From Amblyomma americanum (taxonomy: Eukaryota > Arthropoda > Arachnida > Ixodida > Ixodidae): 64,000 nt of DNA. Below are positions 37,517-49,205 of the stretch, in pieces. The position numbers and the translations under genes are program-made. The notes beneath the pieces are model-generated. The model was given only the letters and a program-made list of their open reading frames with translations, did not search any database and was not told where the DNA came from. Position 1 is the first letter of the stretch; the number at the start of each line of letters is the position of its first letter. The stretch is from contig NC_135504.1 of assembly GCF_052857255.1 (NCBI RefSeq), positions 146,222,121-146,286,120 of the forward strand, read 5' to 3'.

Positions 37517-40500
37517 CAGTTATAAGAGAAAAAGTTTAGACGCGTATCAGAGGAACACTTTTAAAACCGATGTGTTGTGATTTAACTCGTTTCGGTCTAA
37601 AACAGCTTGTTTCGTTGTATAAAGCAAGAATACATGCTTTTCGCGCAGTTATAAGAGAAAAAGTTTTGACGCGTATCAGAGGAACACTTGTAAAACCGAT
37701 GTGTTGTGATTTAGCTCGTTTCGGTCTAAAACAGCTTGTTTCGCTGTATTAAGCAAGAATACATACTTTTCGCGCAGTTATAAGAGAAAAAGTTTAGACG
37801 CGTATCAGAGGAACACTTGTAAAACCGATGTGTTGTGATTTAGCTCCTTTCGGTCTAAAACAGCTTGTTTCGTTGTATTAAGCAAGAATACATGCTTTTC
37901 GCGCAGTTATAAGAGAAAAAGTTTTGACGCGTGTCACAGGGACACGTGTAAAACCGATGTGTTCAGATTCAGCTCGTTTCGGTCTAAAACAGCTTGATTC
38001 GTTGTATTAAGCACTAATACATGCTTTTCGCGCAGTTATAAGAGAAAAAGTTTTGACGAGTATCACGTGGATACTTGAAAAACCGATGTGTTCAGATTCA
38101 GCTCGTTTCGGTCTAAAACAGCTTGTTTCGTTGTATTAAGCACGAATACATGCTTTTCGCGCAGTTATGAGAGAAAAAGTTTTGACGCGTATCACATGGA
38201 CACTTGGAAAACCGATGTGTTCAGATCTAGCTCGTTTTGGTCTAAAACAGCTTGTTTCGTTGTATTAAGCACGAATACATGCTTTTCGCGCAGTTATAAG
38301 AGAAAAAGTTTTGACGCGTATCAGAGGAACACTTGTAAAACCGATGTGTTGTGATTTAGCTCGTTTCGGTCTAAAACAGCTTGTTTCGCTGTATTAAGCA
38401 AGAATACGTGCTTTTCGCGCAGTTATAAGAGAAAAAGTTTTGATGCGTGTCACAGGGACACGTGTAAACCGATGTGTTCAGATTTAGCTCGTTTCGGTCT
38501 AGAACAGCTTGATTCGTTGTATTAAGCACGAATACATGCTTTTCGCGCAGTTATAAGAGAAAAAGTTTTGACGAATATCACGTGGATACTTGTAAAACCG
38601 ATATGTTCAGATACAGCTCGTTTTGGTATAAAACAGCTTGTTTCGTTGTATTAAGCACGAATACATGCTTTTCGCGCAGTTATAAGAGAAAAAGTTCTGA
38701 CGCGTGTCACAGGGACACTTGTAAAACCGATGTGTTCAGATTTAGCTCGTTTCGGTCTAAAAACAACTTGTTTGGTTGTATTAAGCACGAATACATGCTT
38801 TTCGCGCAGTTATAAGAGAAAAAGTTTTGACGCGTATCAGAGGAACACTTGTAAAACCGATGTGTTGTGATTTAGCTCGTTTCGGTCTAAAACAGCTTGT
38901 TTCGCTGTATTAAGCAAGAATACATGCTTTTCGCGCAGTTATAAGAGAAAAAGTATTGACGCGTATCAGAGGAACACTTGTAAAACCGATGTGTTCAGAT
39001 TTACCTCGTTTCGGTCTAAAACAGCTTGTTTCGTTAGACTAAGCACGAATACAAGCTTTTCGCGCAGTTATCAGAGAATAAAGTTTTGACGCGTATCAGA
39101 GGAACACTTGTAAAACCGGTGTGTTGTGATTTAGCTAGTTTCGGTCTAAAACAGCTTGTTTCGCTGTATTAAGCAAGAATACATGCTTTTCGCGCAGTTA
39201 TAAGAGAAAAAGTTTTGACGCGTGCCACAGGGACACTTGTAAAACCAATGTGTTCAGATTTAGCTCGTTTCGGTCTAAAACAGCTTGTTTCGTTGTATTA
39301 AGCAAGAATACATGCTTTTCGCGCAGTTATAAGAGAAAAAGTTTTGACGCGTATCAGAGAAACACTTGTAAAACCGATGTGTTGTGATTTAGCTCGTTTC
39401 GGTCTAAGACAGCTTGTTTCGCTGTATTAAGCAAGAATAAGTGCTTTTCGCGCAGTTATAAGAGAAAAAGTTTTGATGCGTGTCACAGGGACACGTGTAA
39501 AACCGATGTGTTCAGATTTAGCTCGTTTCGGTCTAAAACAGCTTGTTTCGTTGTATTAAGCACGAGAACATGCTTTTCGCGCAGTTATAAGAGAAAAAGT
39601 TTTAAAGGCCTGTCACAGGGGCACTTGTGAAACCGATGTGTTCAGATTTACCTCGTTTCGGTCTAAAACAGCTTGTTTCGTTGAACTAAGCTCGAATACA
39701 TGCTTTTCGCGCAGTTATAAGAGAAAAAAGTTTTGACGCGTATCAGAGGAACACTTGTAAAACCGATGTGTTGTGATTTGGCTCGTTTCGGTCTAAAACA
39801 GCTTGTTTCGTTGTATTAAGCAAGAATACATGCTTTTCGCGCAGTTATAAGAGAAAAAGTTTTGACGCGTATCAGACGAACCCTTGTAAAACCGATGTGT
39901 TCAGATTTACCTCTTTTCGGACTAAAACAGCTTGTTTCGTTGTATTAAGCACGAATACATGCTTTTCGCGCAGTTATAAGAGAAAAAGTTTTGACGCGTA
40001 TCACATGGACACTTGGAAAACCGATGTGTTCAGATCTAGCTCGTTTTGGTCTAAAACAGCTTGTTTCGTTGTATTAAGCACGAATACATGCTTTTCGCGC
40101 AGTTATAAGAGAAAAAGTTTTGACGCGTATCAGAGGAACACTTGTAAAACCGATGTGTTGTGATTTAGCTCGTTTCGGTCTAAAACAGCTTGTTTCGCTG
40201 TATTAAGCAAGAATACGTGCTTTTCGTGCAGTTATAAGAGAAAAAGTTTTGATGCGTGTCACAGGGACACGTGTAAACCGATGTGTTCAGATTTAGCTCG
40301 TTTCGGTCTAAAACAGCTTGATTCGTTGTATTAAGCACGAATACATGCTTTTCGCGCAGTTATAAGAGAAAAAGTTTTGACGAATATCACGTGGATACTT
40401 GTAAAACCGATATGTTCAGATACAGCTCGTTTTGGTATAAACAGCTTGTTTCGTTGTATTAAGCACGAATACATGCTTTTCGCGCAGATATAAGAGAAAA

Positions 40501-43210
40501 TGTTCTGACGCGTGTCACAGGGACACTTGTAAAACCGATGTGTTCAGATTTAGCTCGTTTCGGTCTAAAAACAACTTGTTTTGTTGTATTAAGCACGAAT
40601 ACATGCTTTTCGCGCAGTTATAAGAGAAAAAGATTAGACGCGTATCGGAGGAACACTTGTAAAACCGATGTGTTGTGATTTAGCTCGTTTCGGTCTAAAA
40701 CAGCTTGTTTCTTTGTATTAGCAAGAATACATGCTTTTCGCGCAGTTATAAGAGAAAAAGTTTTGACGCGTATCAGAGGAACACTTGTAAAACCGATGTG
40801 TTGTGATTTAGCTTGTTTCGGTCTAAAACAGCTTGTTTCGCTGTATTAAGCAAGAATACATGCTTTTCGCGCAGTTATAAGAGAAAAAGTATTGACGCTT
40901 ATCAGAGGAACACTTGTAAAACCGATGTGTTCTGATTTAGCTCATCTCGGTCTAAAACAGCTAATTTCGTTGTATTAAGCACGAATACATGCTTTTCGCG
41001 CAGTTATAAGAGAAAAAGTTCTGACGCGTGTCACAGGGACACTTGTAAAACCGATGTGTTCAGATTTAGCTCGTTTCGGTCTAAAAACAACTTGTTTTGT
41101 TGTATTAAGCACGAATACATGCTTTTCGCGCAGTTATAAGAGAAAAAGTTTTGACGCGTATCAGAGGAACACTTGTAAAACCGATGTGTTGTGATTTAGC
41201 TCGTTTCGGTCTAAAACAGCTTGTTTCGCTGTATTAAGCAAGAATACATGCTTTTCGCGCAGTTATAAGAGAAAAAGTATTGACGCGTATCAGAGGAACA
41301 CTTGTAAAACCGATGTGTTCAGATTTACCTCTTTTCGGACTAAAACAGCTTGTTTCGTTGTATTAAGCACGAATACATGCTTTTCGCGCAGTTATAAGAG
41401 AAAAAGTTTTGACGCGTATCACATGGACACTTGGAAAACCGATGTGTTCAGATCTAGCTCGTTTTGGTCTAAAACAGCTTGTTTCGTTGTATTAAGCACG
41501 AATACATGCTTTTCGCGCAGTTATAAGAGAAAAAGTTTTGACGCGTATCAGAGGAACACTTGTAAAACCGATGTGTTGTGATTTAGCTCGTTTCGGTCTA
41601 AAACAGCTTGTTTCGCTGTATTAAGCAAGAATACGTGCTTTTCGTGCAGTTATAAGAGAAAAAGTTTTGATGCGTGTCACAGGGACACGTGTAAACCGAT
41701 GTGTTCAGATTTAGCTCGTTTCGGTCTAAAACAGCTTGATTCGTTGTATTAAGCACGAATACATGCTTTTCGCGCAGTTATAAGAGAAAAAGTTTTGACG
41801 AATATCACGTGGATACTTGTAAAACCGATATGTTCAGATACAGCTCGTTTTGGTATAAAACAGCTTGTTTCGTTGTATTAAGCACGAATACATGCTTTTC
41901 GCGCAGTTATAAGAGAAAATGTTCTGACGCGTGTCACAGGCACACTTGTAAAACCGATGTGTTCAGATTTAGCTCGTTTCGGTCTAAAAACAACTTGTTT
42001 TGTTGTATTAAGCACGAATACATGCTTTTCGCGCAGTTATAAGAGAAAAAGATTAGACGCGTATCGGAGGAACACTTGTAAAACCGATGTGTTGTGATTT
42101 AGCTCGTTTCGGTCTAAAACAGCTTGTTTCTTTGTATTAGCAAGAATACATGCTTTTCGCGCAGTTATAAGAGAAAAAGTTTTGACGCGTATCAGAGGAA
42201 CACTTGTAAAACCGATGTGTTGTGATTTAGCTCGTTTCGGTCTAAAACAGCTTGTTTCGCTGTATTAAGCAAGAATACATGCTTTTCGCGCAGTTATAAG
42301 AGAAAAAGTATTGACGCTTATCAGAGGAACACTTGTAAAACCGATGTGTGGTGATTTAGCTCTTTTCGGTCTAAAACAGCTTGTTTCGTATTATAAAGCA
42401 AGAATACGTGCTTTTCGCGCAGTAATAAGAGAAAAAGTTTTGACGCGTGTCACAGGGACACTCGTAAAACCGATGTGATCAGATTTACCTCGTTTCGGTC
42501 TAAAACAGCTTGTTGCGTTGGACTAAGCACGAATACAAGCTTTTCGCGCAGTTATCAGAGAAAAAAGTTTTGACGCGTATCAGAGGAACACTTGTAAAAC
42601 CGGTGTGTTGTGATTTAGCTCGTTTCGGTCTAAAACAGCTTGTTTCGCTGTATTAAGCAAGAATACATGCTTTTCGCGCAGTTAAAAGAGAAAAAGTTTT
42701 GACGCGTGTCACAGGGACACTTGTAAAACCGATGTGTTCAGATTTAGCTCGTTTCGGTCTAAAACAGCTTGTTTCGTTGTATTAAGCAAGAATACATGCT
42801 TTTCGCTCAGTTATAAGAGAAAAAGTTTTGACGCGTATCAGAGGAACACTTGTAAAACCGATGTGTTGTGATTTAGCTCGTTTCGGTCTAAAACAGCTTG
42901 TTTCGCTGTATTAAGCAAGAATACATGCTTTTCGCGCAGTTATAAGAGAAAAAGTTTTGACGCGTGTCACAGGGACACTTGTAAAACCGATGTGTTCAGA
43001 TTTAGCTCGTTTCGGTCTAAAACATCTTGTTTCGTTGTATTAAGCACGAATACATGCTTTTCGCGCAGGTATAAGAGAAAAAGGTTTAAAGGCATGTCAC
43101 AGGGACACTTGTAAAACCGATGTGTTCAGATTTACCTCGTTTCGGTCTAAAACAGCTTGTTTCGTTGGACTAAGCACGAATACATGCTTTTCGCGCAGTT
43201 ATAAGAGAAA
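37517..43210. repeat. large higher-order duplication, copy 2 (about 5.7 kb)
   Basis: This is the second copy of 30420-36242, nearly identical by eye, with one monomer fewer. It ends where the sequence switches from AAAAAAGTTTTGACG to AAAAAGATTAGACG at about 43210. Confidence 0.85.
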
Positions 43211-45917
43211 AAGATTAGACGCGTATCGGAGGAACACTTGTAAAACCGATGTGTTGTGATTTAGCTCGTTTCGGTCTAAAACAGCTTGTTTCGCTGTATT
43301 AAGCAGGAATACATGCTTTTCGCGCAGTTATAAGAGAAAAAGATTTACAGGCATGTCACAGGGACACTTGTAAAACCGATGTGTACAGATTTAGCTCATC
43401 TCGGTCTAAAACAGCTTGATTCGTTGTATTAAGCACGAATACATGCTTTTCGCGCAGTTATAAGAGAAAAAGTTTTGACGAATATCACGTGGATACTTGT
43501 AAAACCGATATGTTCAGATACAGCTCGTTTTGGTATAAAACAGCTTGTTTCGTTGTATTAAGCACGAATACATGCTTTTCGCGCAGTTATAAGAGAAAAT
43601 GTTCTGACGCGTGTCACAGGCACACTTGTAAAACCGATGTGTTCAGATTTAGCTCGTTTCGGTCTAAAAACAACTTGTTTTGTTGTATTAAGCACGAATA
43701 CATGCTTTTCGCGCAGTTATAAGAGAAAAAGATTAGACGCGTATCGGAGGAACACTTGTAAAACCGATGTGTTGTGATTTAGCTCGTTTCGGTCTAAAAC
43801 AGCTTGTTTCGCTGTATTAAGCAGGAATACATGCTTTTCGCGCAGTTATAAGAGAAAAAGATTTACAGGCATGTCACAGGGACACTTGTAAAACCGATGT
43901 GTTCAGATTTAGCTCGTTTCGGTCTAAAACATCTTCTTTCGTTGTATTAAGCACGAATACATGCTTTTCGCGCAGGTATAAGAGAAAAAGGTTTAAAGGC
44001 ATGTCACAGGGACACTTGTAAAACCGATGTGTTCAGATTTACCTCGTTTCGGTCTAAAACAGCTTGTTTCGTTGGACTAAGCACGAATACATGCTTTTCG
44101 CGCAGTTATAAGAGAAAAAGATTAGACGCGTATCGGAGGAACACTTGTAAAACCGATGTGTTGTGATTTAGCTCGTTTCGGTCTAAAACAGCTTGTTTCG
44201 CTGTATTAAGCAGGAATACATGCTTTTCGCGCAGTTATAAGAGAAAAAGATTTACAGGCATGTCACAGGGACACTTGTAAAACCGATGTGTACAGATTTA
44301 GCTCATCTCGGTCTAAAACAGCTTGATTCGTTGTATTAAGCACGAATACATGCTTTTCGCGCAGTTATAAGAGAAAAAGTTTTGACGAATATCACGTGGA
44401 TACTTGTAAAACCGATATGTTCAGATACAGCTCGTTTTGGTATAAAACAGCTTGTTTCGTTGTATTAAGCACGAATACATGCTTTTCGCGCAGTTATAAG
44501 AGAAAATGTTCTGACGCGTGTCACAGGCACACTTGTAAAACCGATGTGTTCAGATTTAGCTCGTTTCGGTCTAAAACAGCTTGTTTCGTTGGACTAAGCA
44601 CGAATACATGCTTTTCGCGCAGTTATAAGAGAAAAAGATTAGACGCGTATCGGAGGAACACTTGTAAAACCGATGTGTTGTGATTTAGCTCGTTTCGGTC
44701 TAAAACAGCTTGTTTCGCTGTATTAAGCAGGAATACATGCTTTTCGCGCAGTTATAAGAGAAAAAGATTTACAGGCATGTCACAGGGACACTTGTAAAAC
44801 CGATGTGTTCAGATTTAGCTCGTTTCGGTCTAAAACAGCTTGATTCGTTGTATTAAGCACGAATACATGCTTTTCGCGCAGTTATAAGAGAAAAAGTTTT
44901 GACGAATATCACGTGGATACTTGTAAAACCGATATGTTCAGATACAGCTCGTTTTGGTATAAAACAGCTTGTTTCGTTGTATTAAGCACGAATACATGCT
45001 TTTCGCGCAGTTATAAGAGAAAATGTTCTGACGCGTGTCACAGGCACACTTGTAAAACCGATGTGTTCAGATTTAGCTCGTTTCGGTCTAAAAACAACTT
45101 GTTTTGTTGTATTAAGCACGAATACATGCTTTTCGCGCAGTTATAAGAGAAAAAGATTAGACGCGTATCGGAGGAACACTTGTAAAACCGATGTGTTGTG
45201 ATTTAGCTCGTTTCGGTCTAAAACAGCTTGTTTCTTTGTATTAGCAAGAATACATGCTTTTCGCGCAGTTATAAGAGAAAAAGTTTTGACGCGTATCAGA
45301 GGAACACTTGTAAAACCGATGTGTTGTGATTTAGCTCGTTTCGGTCTAAAACAGCTTGTTTCGCTGTATTAAGCAAGAATACATGCTTTTCGCGCAGTTA
45401 TAAGAGAAAAAGTATTGACGCTTATCAGAGGAACACTTGTAAAACCGATGTGTGGTGATTTAGCTCTTTTCGGTCTAAAACAGCTTGTTTCGTATTATAA
45501 AGCAAGAATACGTGCTTTTCGCGCAGTAATAAGAGAAAAAGTTTTGACGCGTGTCACAGGGACACTCGTAAAACCGATGTGATCAGATTTAGCTCGTTTC
45601 GGTCTAAAACATCTTGTTTCGTTGTATTAAGCACGAATACATGCTTTTCGCGCAGGTATAAGAGAAAAAGGTTTAAAGGCATGTCACAGGGACACTTGTA
45701 AAACCGATGTGTTCAGATTTACCTCGTTTCGGTCTAAAACAGCTTGTTTCGTTGGACTAAGCACGAATACATGCTTTTCGCGCAGTTATAAGAGAAAAAG
45801 ATTAGACGCGTATCGGAGGAACACTTGTAAAACCGATGTGTTGTGATTTAGCTCGTTTCGGTCTAAAACAGCTTGTTTCGCTGTATTAAGCAGGAATACA
45901 TGCTTTTCGCGCAGTTA
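43211..45917. repeat. short-period higher-order repeats within the large block
   Basis: A cassette marked GACGAATATCACGTGG, CAGATACAGCTCG, AAAATGTTCTGACG and AAGATTAGACG recurs at about 41809, 43489, 44396, 44913 and 45946. The spacings are 1680, 907, 517 and 1033 bp, that is 13, 7, 4 and 8 monomers. This is the most recently rearranged part of the array. Confidence 0.8.
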
Positions 45918-48634
45918 TAAGAGAAAAAGTTTTGACGAATATCACGTGGATACTTGTAAAACCGATATGTTCAGATACAGCTCGTTTTGGTATAAAACAG
46001 CTTGTTTCGTTGTATTAAGCACGAATACATGCTTTTCGCGCAGTTATAAGAGAAAATGTTCTGACGCGTGTCACAGGCACACTTGTAAAACCGATGTGTT
46101 CAGATTTAGCTCGTTTCGGTCTAAAAACAACTTGTTTTGTTGTATTAAGCACGAATACATGCTTTTCGCGCAGTTATAAGAGAAAAAGATTAGACGCGTA
46201 TCGGAGGAACACTTGTAAAACCGATGTGTTGTGATTTAGCTCGTTTCGGTCTAAAACAGCTTGTTTCTTTGTATTAGCAAGAATACATGCTTTTCGCGCA
46301 GTTATAAGAGAAAAAGTTTTGACGCGTATCAGAGGAACACTTGTAAAACCGATGTGTTGTGATTTAGCTCGTTTCGGTCTAAAACAGCTTGTTTCGCTGT
46401 ATTAAGCAAGAATACATGCTTTTCGCGCAGTTATAAGAGAAAAAGTATTGACGCTTATCAGAGGAACACTTGTAAAACCGATGTGTGGTGATTTAGCTCT
46501 TTTCGGTCTAAAACAGCTTGTTTCGTATTATAAAGCAAGAATACGTGCTTTTCGCGCAGTAATAAGAGAAAAAGTTTTGACGCGTGTCACAGGGACACTC
46601 GTAAAACCGATGTGATCAGATTTACCTCGTTTCGGTCTAAAACAGCTTGTTGCGTTGGACTAAGCACGAATACAAGCTTTTCGCGCAGTTATCAGAGAAA
46701 AAAGTTTTGACGCGTATCAGAGGAACACTTGTAAAACCGGTGTGTTGTGATTTAGCTCGTTTCGGTCTAAAACAGCTTGTTTCGCTGTATTAAGCAAGAA
46801 TACATGCTTTTCGCGCAGTTAAAAGAGAAAAAGTTTTGACGCGTGTCACAGGGACACTTGTAAAACCGATGTGTTCAGATTTAGCTCGTTTCGGTCTAAA
46901 ACAGCTTGTTTCGTTGTATTAAGCAAGAATACATGCTTTTCGCTCAGTTATAAGAGAAAAAGTTTTGACGCGTATCAGAGGAACACTTGTAAAACCGATG
47001 TGTTGTGATTTAGCTCGTTTCGGTCTAAAACAGCTTGTTTCGCTGTATTAAGCAAGAATACATGCTTTTCGCGCAGTTATAAGAGAAAAAGTTTTGACGC
47101 GTGTCACAGGGACACTTGTAAAACCGATGTGTTCAGATTTAGCTCGTTTCGGTCTAAAACATCTTGTTTCGTTGTATTAAGCACGAATACATGCTTTTCG
47201 CGCAGGTATAAGAGAAAAAGGTTTAAAGGCATGTCACAGGGACACTTGTAAAACCGATGTGTTCAGATTTACCTCGTTTCGGTCTAAAACAGCTTGTTTC
47301 GTTGGACTAAGCACGAATACATGCTTTTCGCGCAGTTATAAGAGAAAAAAGTTTTGACGCGTATCAGAGGAACACGTGTAAAACCGATGTGTTGTGATTT
47401 AGCTCGTTTCGGTCTAAAACAGCTTGTTTCGCTGTATTAAGCAGGAATACATGCTTTTCGCGCAGTTATAAGAGAAAAAGATTTACAGGCATGTCACAGG
47501 GACACTTGTAAAACCGATGTGTACAGATTTAGCTCATCTCGGTCTAAAACAGCTTGTTTCGTTGTATTAAGCACAAATACATGCTTTTCGCGCAGTTATC
47601 AGAGAAAAAGTTTTGTCGCGTATCAGAGGAACACTTGTAAAACCGATGTGTTGTGATTTAGCTCTTTTCGGTCAATAACAGCTTGTTTCGTATTATTAAG
47701 CAAGAATACGTGCTTTTCGGGCAGTAATAAGAGAAAAAGTTTTGACGCGTGTCACAGGGACACTCGTAAAACCGATGTGTTCAGATTTACCTCGTTTCGG
47801 TCTAAAACAGCTTGTTTCGTTGGACTAAGCACGAATACATGCTTTTTGCGCAGTTATAAGAGAAAAAAGTTTTGACGCGTATCACATGAACACTTGTAAA
47901 ACCGGTGTTCAGATCTAGCTCGTTTTGGTCTAAAACAGCTTGTTTCGTTGTATTAAGCACGAATACAATCTTTTCGCGCAGTTATAGGAGAAAAAGACTT
48001 GACGCGTATCACATGGACACTTTTAAAACCGATGTGTTCAGATTTAGCTCGTTTCGCTCTAAAACAGCTTGTTTCGTTGTATGAAGCACGAATACATGCT
48101 TTTCGCGCAGTTATAAGAGAAAAAGTTTTGACGCGTATCAGAGGAACACTTGTAAAACCGATGTGTTGTGATTTAACTCATTTCGGTCTAAAACAGCTTG
48201 TTTCGCTGTATTAAAGAAGAATACATGCTTTTCGCGCAGTTATAAGAGAAAAAGTTTTGACGTGTCACAGGGATGCTTGTAAAACCGATGTGTTCAGATT
48301 TAGCTCGTTTCGGTCTAAAACAGCTTGTTTCGTTGTATTAAGCAGGAATATATGCTTTTCGCGCAGTTATAAGAGAAAAAGTTTAGACGCGTATCAGAGG
48401 AACACTTGTAAAACCGATGTGTTGTGATTTAGCTCGTTTCGGTCTAAAACAGCGTGTTTCGCTGTATTAAGCAAGAATACATGCTTTTCGCGCAGTAATA
48501 GGAGAAAAAGTTTTGACGCGTGTCACAGGGACACTCGTAAAACCGATGTGTTCAGATTTAGCTCGTTTCGGTCTAAAACAGCTTGTTTCGTCGTATTAAG
48601 CACGAATACATGCTTTTCGCGCAGTTATAAGAGA
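45918..48634. repeat. copy of 34812-37528 (about 2.7 kb)
   Basis: It is colinear with 34812-37528 at an offset of about 11106 bp. It includes private variants such as GCTTTTTGCGCAG, GGTCAATAACAGC, ATACAATCTTTTCG and TTGTATGAAGCACG. Confidence 0.85.
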
Positions 48635-48811
48635 AAAAGTTTTGACGCGTATCAGAGGAACACTTGTAAAACCGATGTGTTGTGATTTAGCTCGTTTCGG
48701 TCTAAAACAGCTTGTTTCGCTGTATTAAGCAAGAATACATGCTTTTCGCGCAGTTATAAGAGAAAAAGTTTTGAAGCGTGTCACAGGGACACTTGTAAAA
48801 CCGATGTGTTC

Positions 48812-48822
48812 AGATTTAGCTC
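48812..48822. repeat. left target-site duplication of PLE-B
   Basis: AGATTTAGCTC here is repeated at 54226-54236 on the far side of the composite insertion. The left and right satellite flanks thus overlap by 11 bases of monomer sequence. Confidence 0.75.
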
Positions 48823-48969
48823 AGTGTGCAGAGTGGCTTGTTGGGCGAGTTGGTTTACCATATTGAAAATATACCTGCGCTCAAAAGACACGGACTGAAT
48901 GATAAAGACACACACACACAGCGCTGGACTTACAACTGAATTTTTTATTCGGGAAACACTGCTCTTTAT
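48823..48969 (-). mobile_element. PLE-B 3' end, distal fragment
   Basis: On the minus strand this reads ATAAAGAGCAGTG, then TTCAGTTGTAAGTCC, a TG repeat, and the terminal CCAACTCGCCCAACAAG region. It continues the 3' UTR broken at 53455. Satellite follows directly. Confidence 0.85.
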
Positions 48970-49205
48970 TTATTTATTTTTATTTATTGATACTGTCAGC
49001 CGTAGGCCGTTACAGGGTGAAAACAGATACATATGTAAGTTATGTCACACAGCCACAAGTATGAACAGTGCACAATTCAAAATAGTCAAATTGAAAACGA
49101 CAGTCATCGCAACACAGCTGTCCTGCACTGCAGATACAGACCTAAAGCACAAACGCTAGCGGGTAAATATTTTAGCTTACAACCATAAAATAGCAGTAGG
49201 GATGT
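48970..49205 (-). other. NLR-2 3' UTR and A-rich tail
   Basis: This is non-coding sequence after ORF2. On the minus strand the last part reads CCTGTAACGGCCTACGGCTG, then CAGTATCAATAAATAAA, ending in an AAATAAAT-rich tail. GCC-TAC-GGC could form a tiny hairpin. No separate polyadenylation signal is needed, because AATAAA is part of the tail. Confidence 0.75.

Larger units (their letters stand above)
8473..48822. repeat. main satellite array, about 313 monomers of about 129 bp
   Basis: Monomers run head to tail on the same strand throughout, with anchors such as GCTTTTCGCGCAGTTATAAG, GGTCTAAAACAGCTTG and CACTTGTAAAACCGATGTG. Two main types largely alternate. Type A has CAGAGGAACAC, TGTTGTGATTTAG and CGCTGTATTAAGCAAG. 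Type B has CACAGGGACAC (or CACATGGACAC), TGTTCAGATTTAG and CGTTGTATTAAGCACG. This gives a 258-bp dimer. Subtypes (GGTATAAAAC, GTTGGACTAAGC, AGTTTTAAAGGCATG and others) mark longer higher-order repeats. Because 129 is 43 codons, B monomers leave one frame open and A monomers close it with TGA, producing chains of short ORFs of 60-120 codons. I regard none of these as genes. No transposon interrupts these 40 kb. Confidence 0.97.

Noticed and set aside
8473..48822. CRISPR-like regular repeat array
   Set aside because: Monomers abut without unique spacers, the period is 129 bp, and the surroundings are eukaryotic retroelements.
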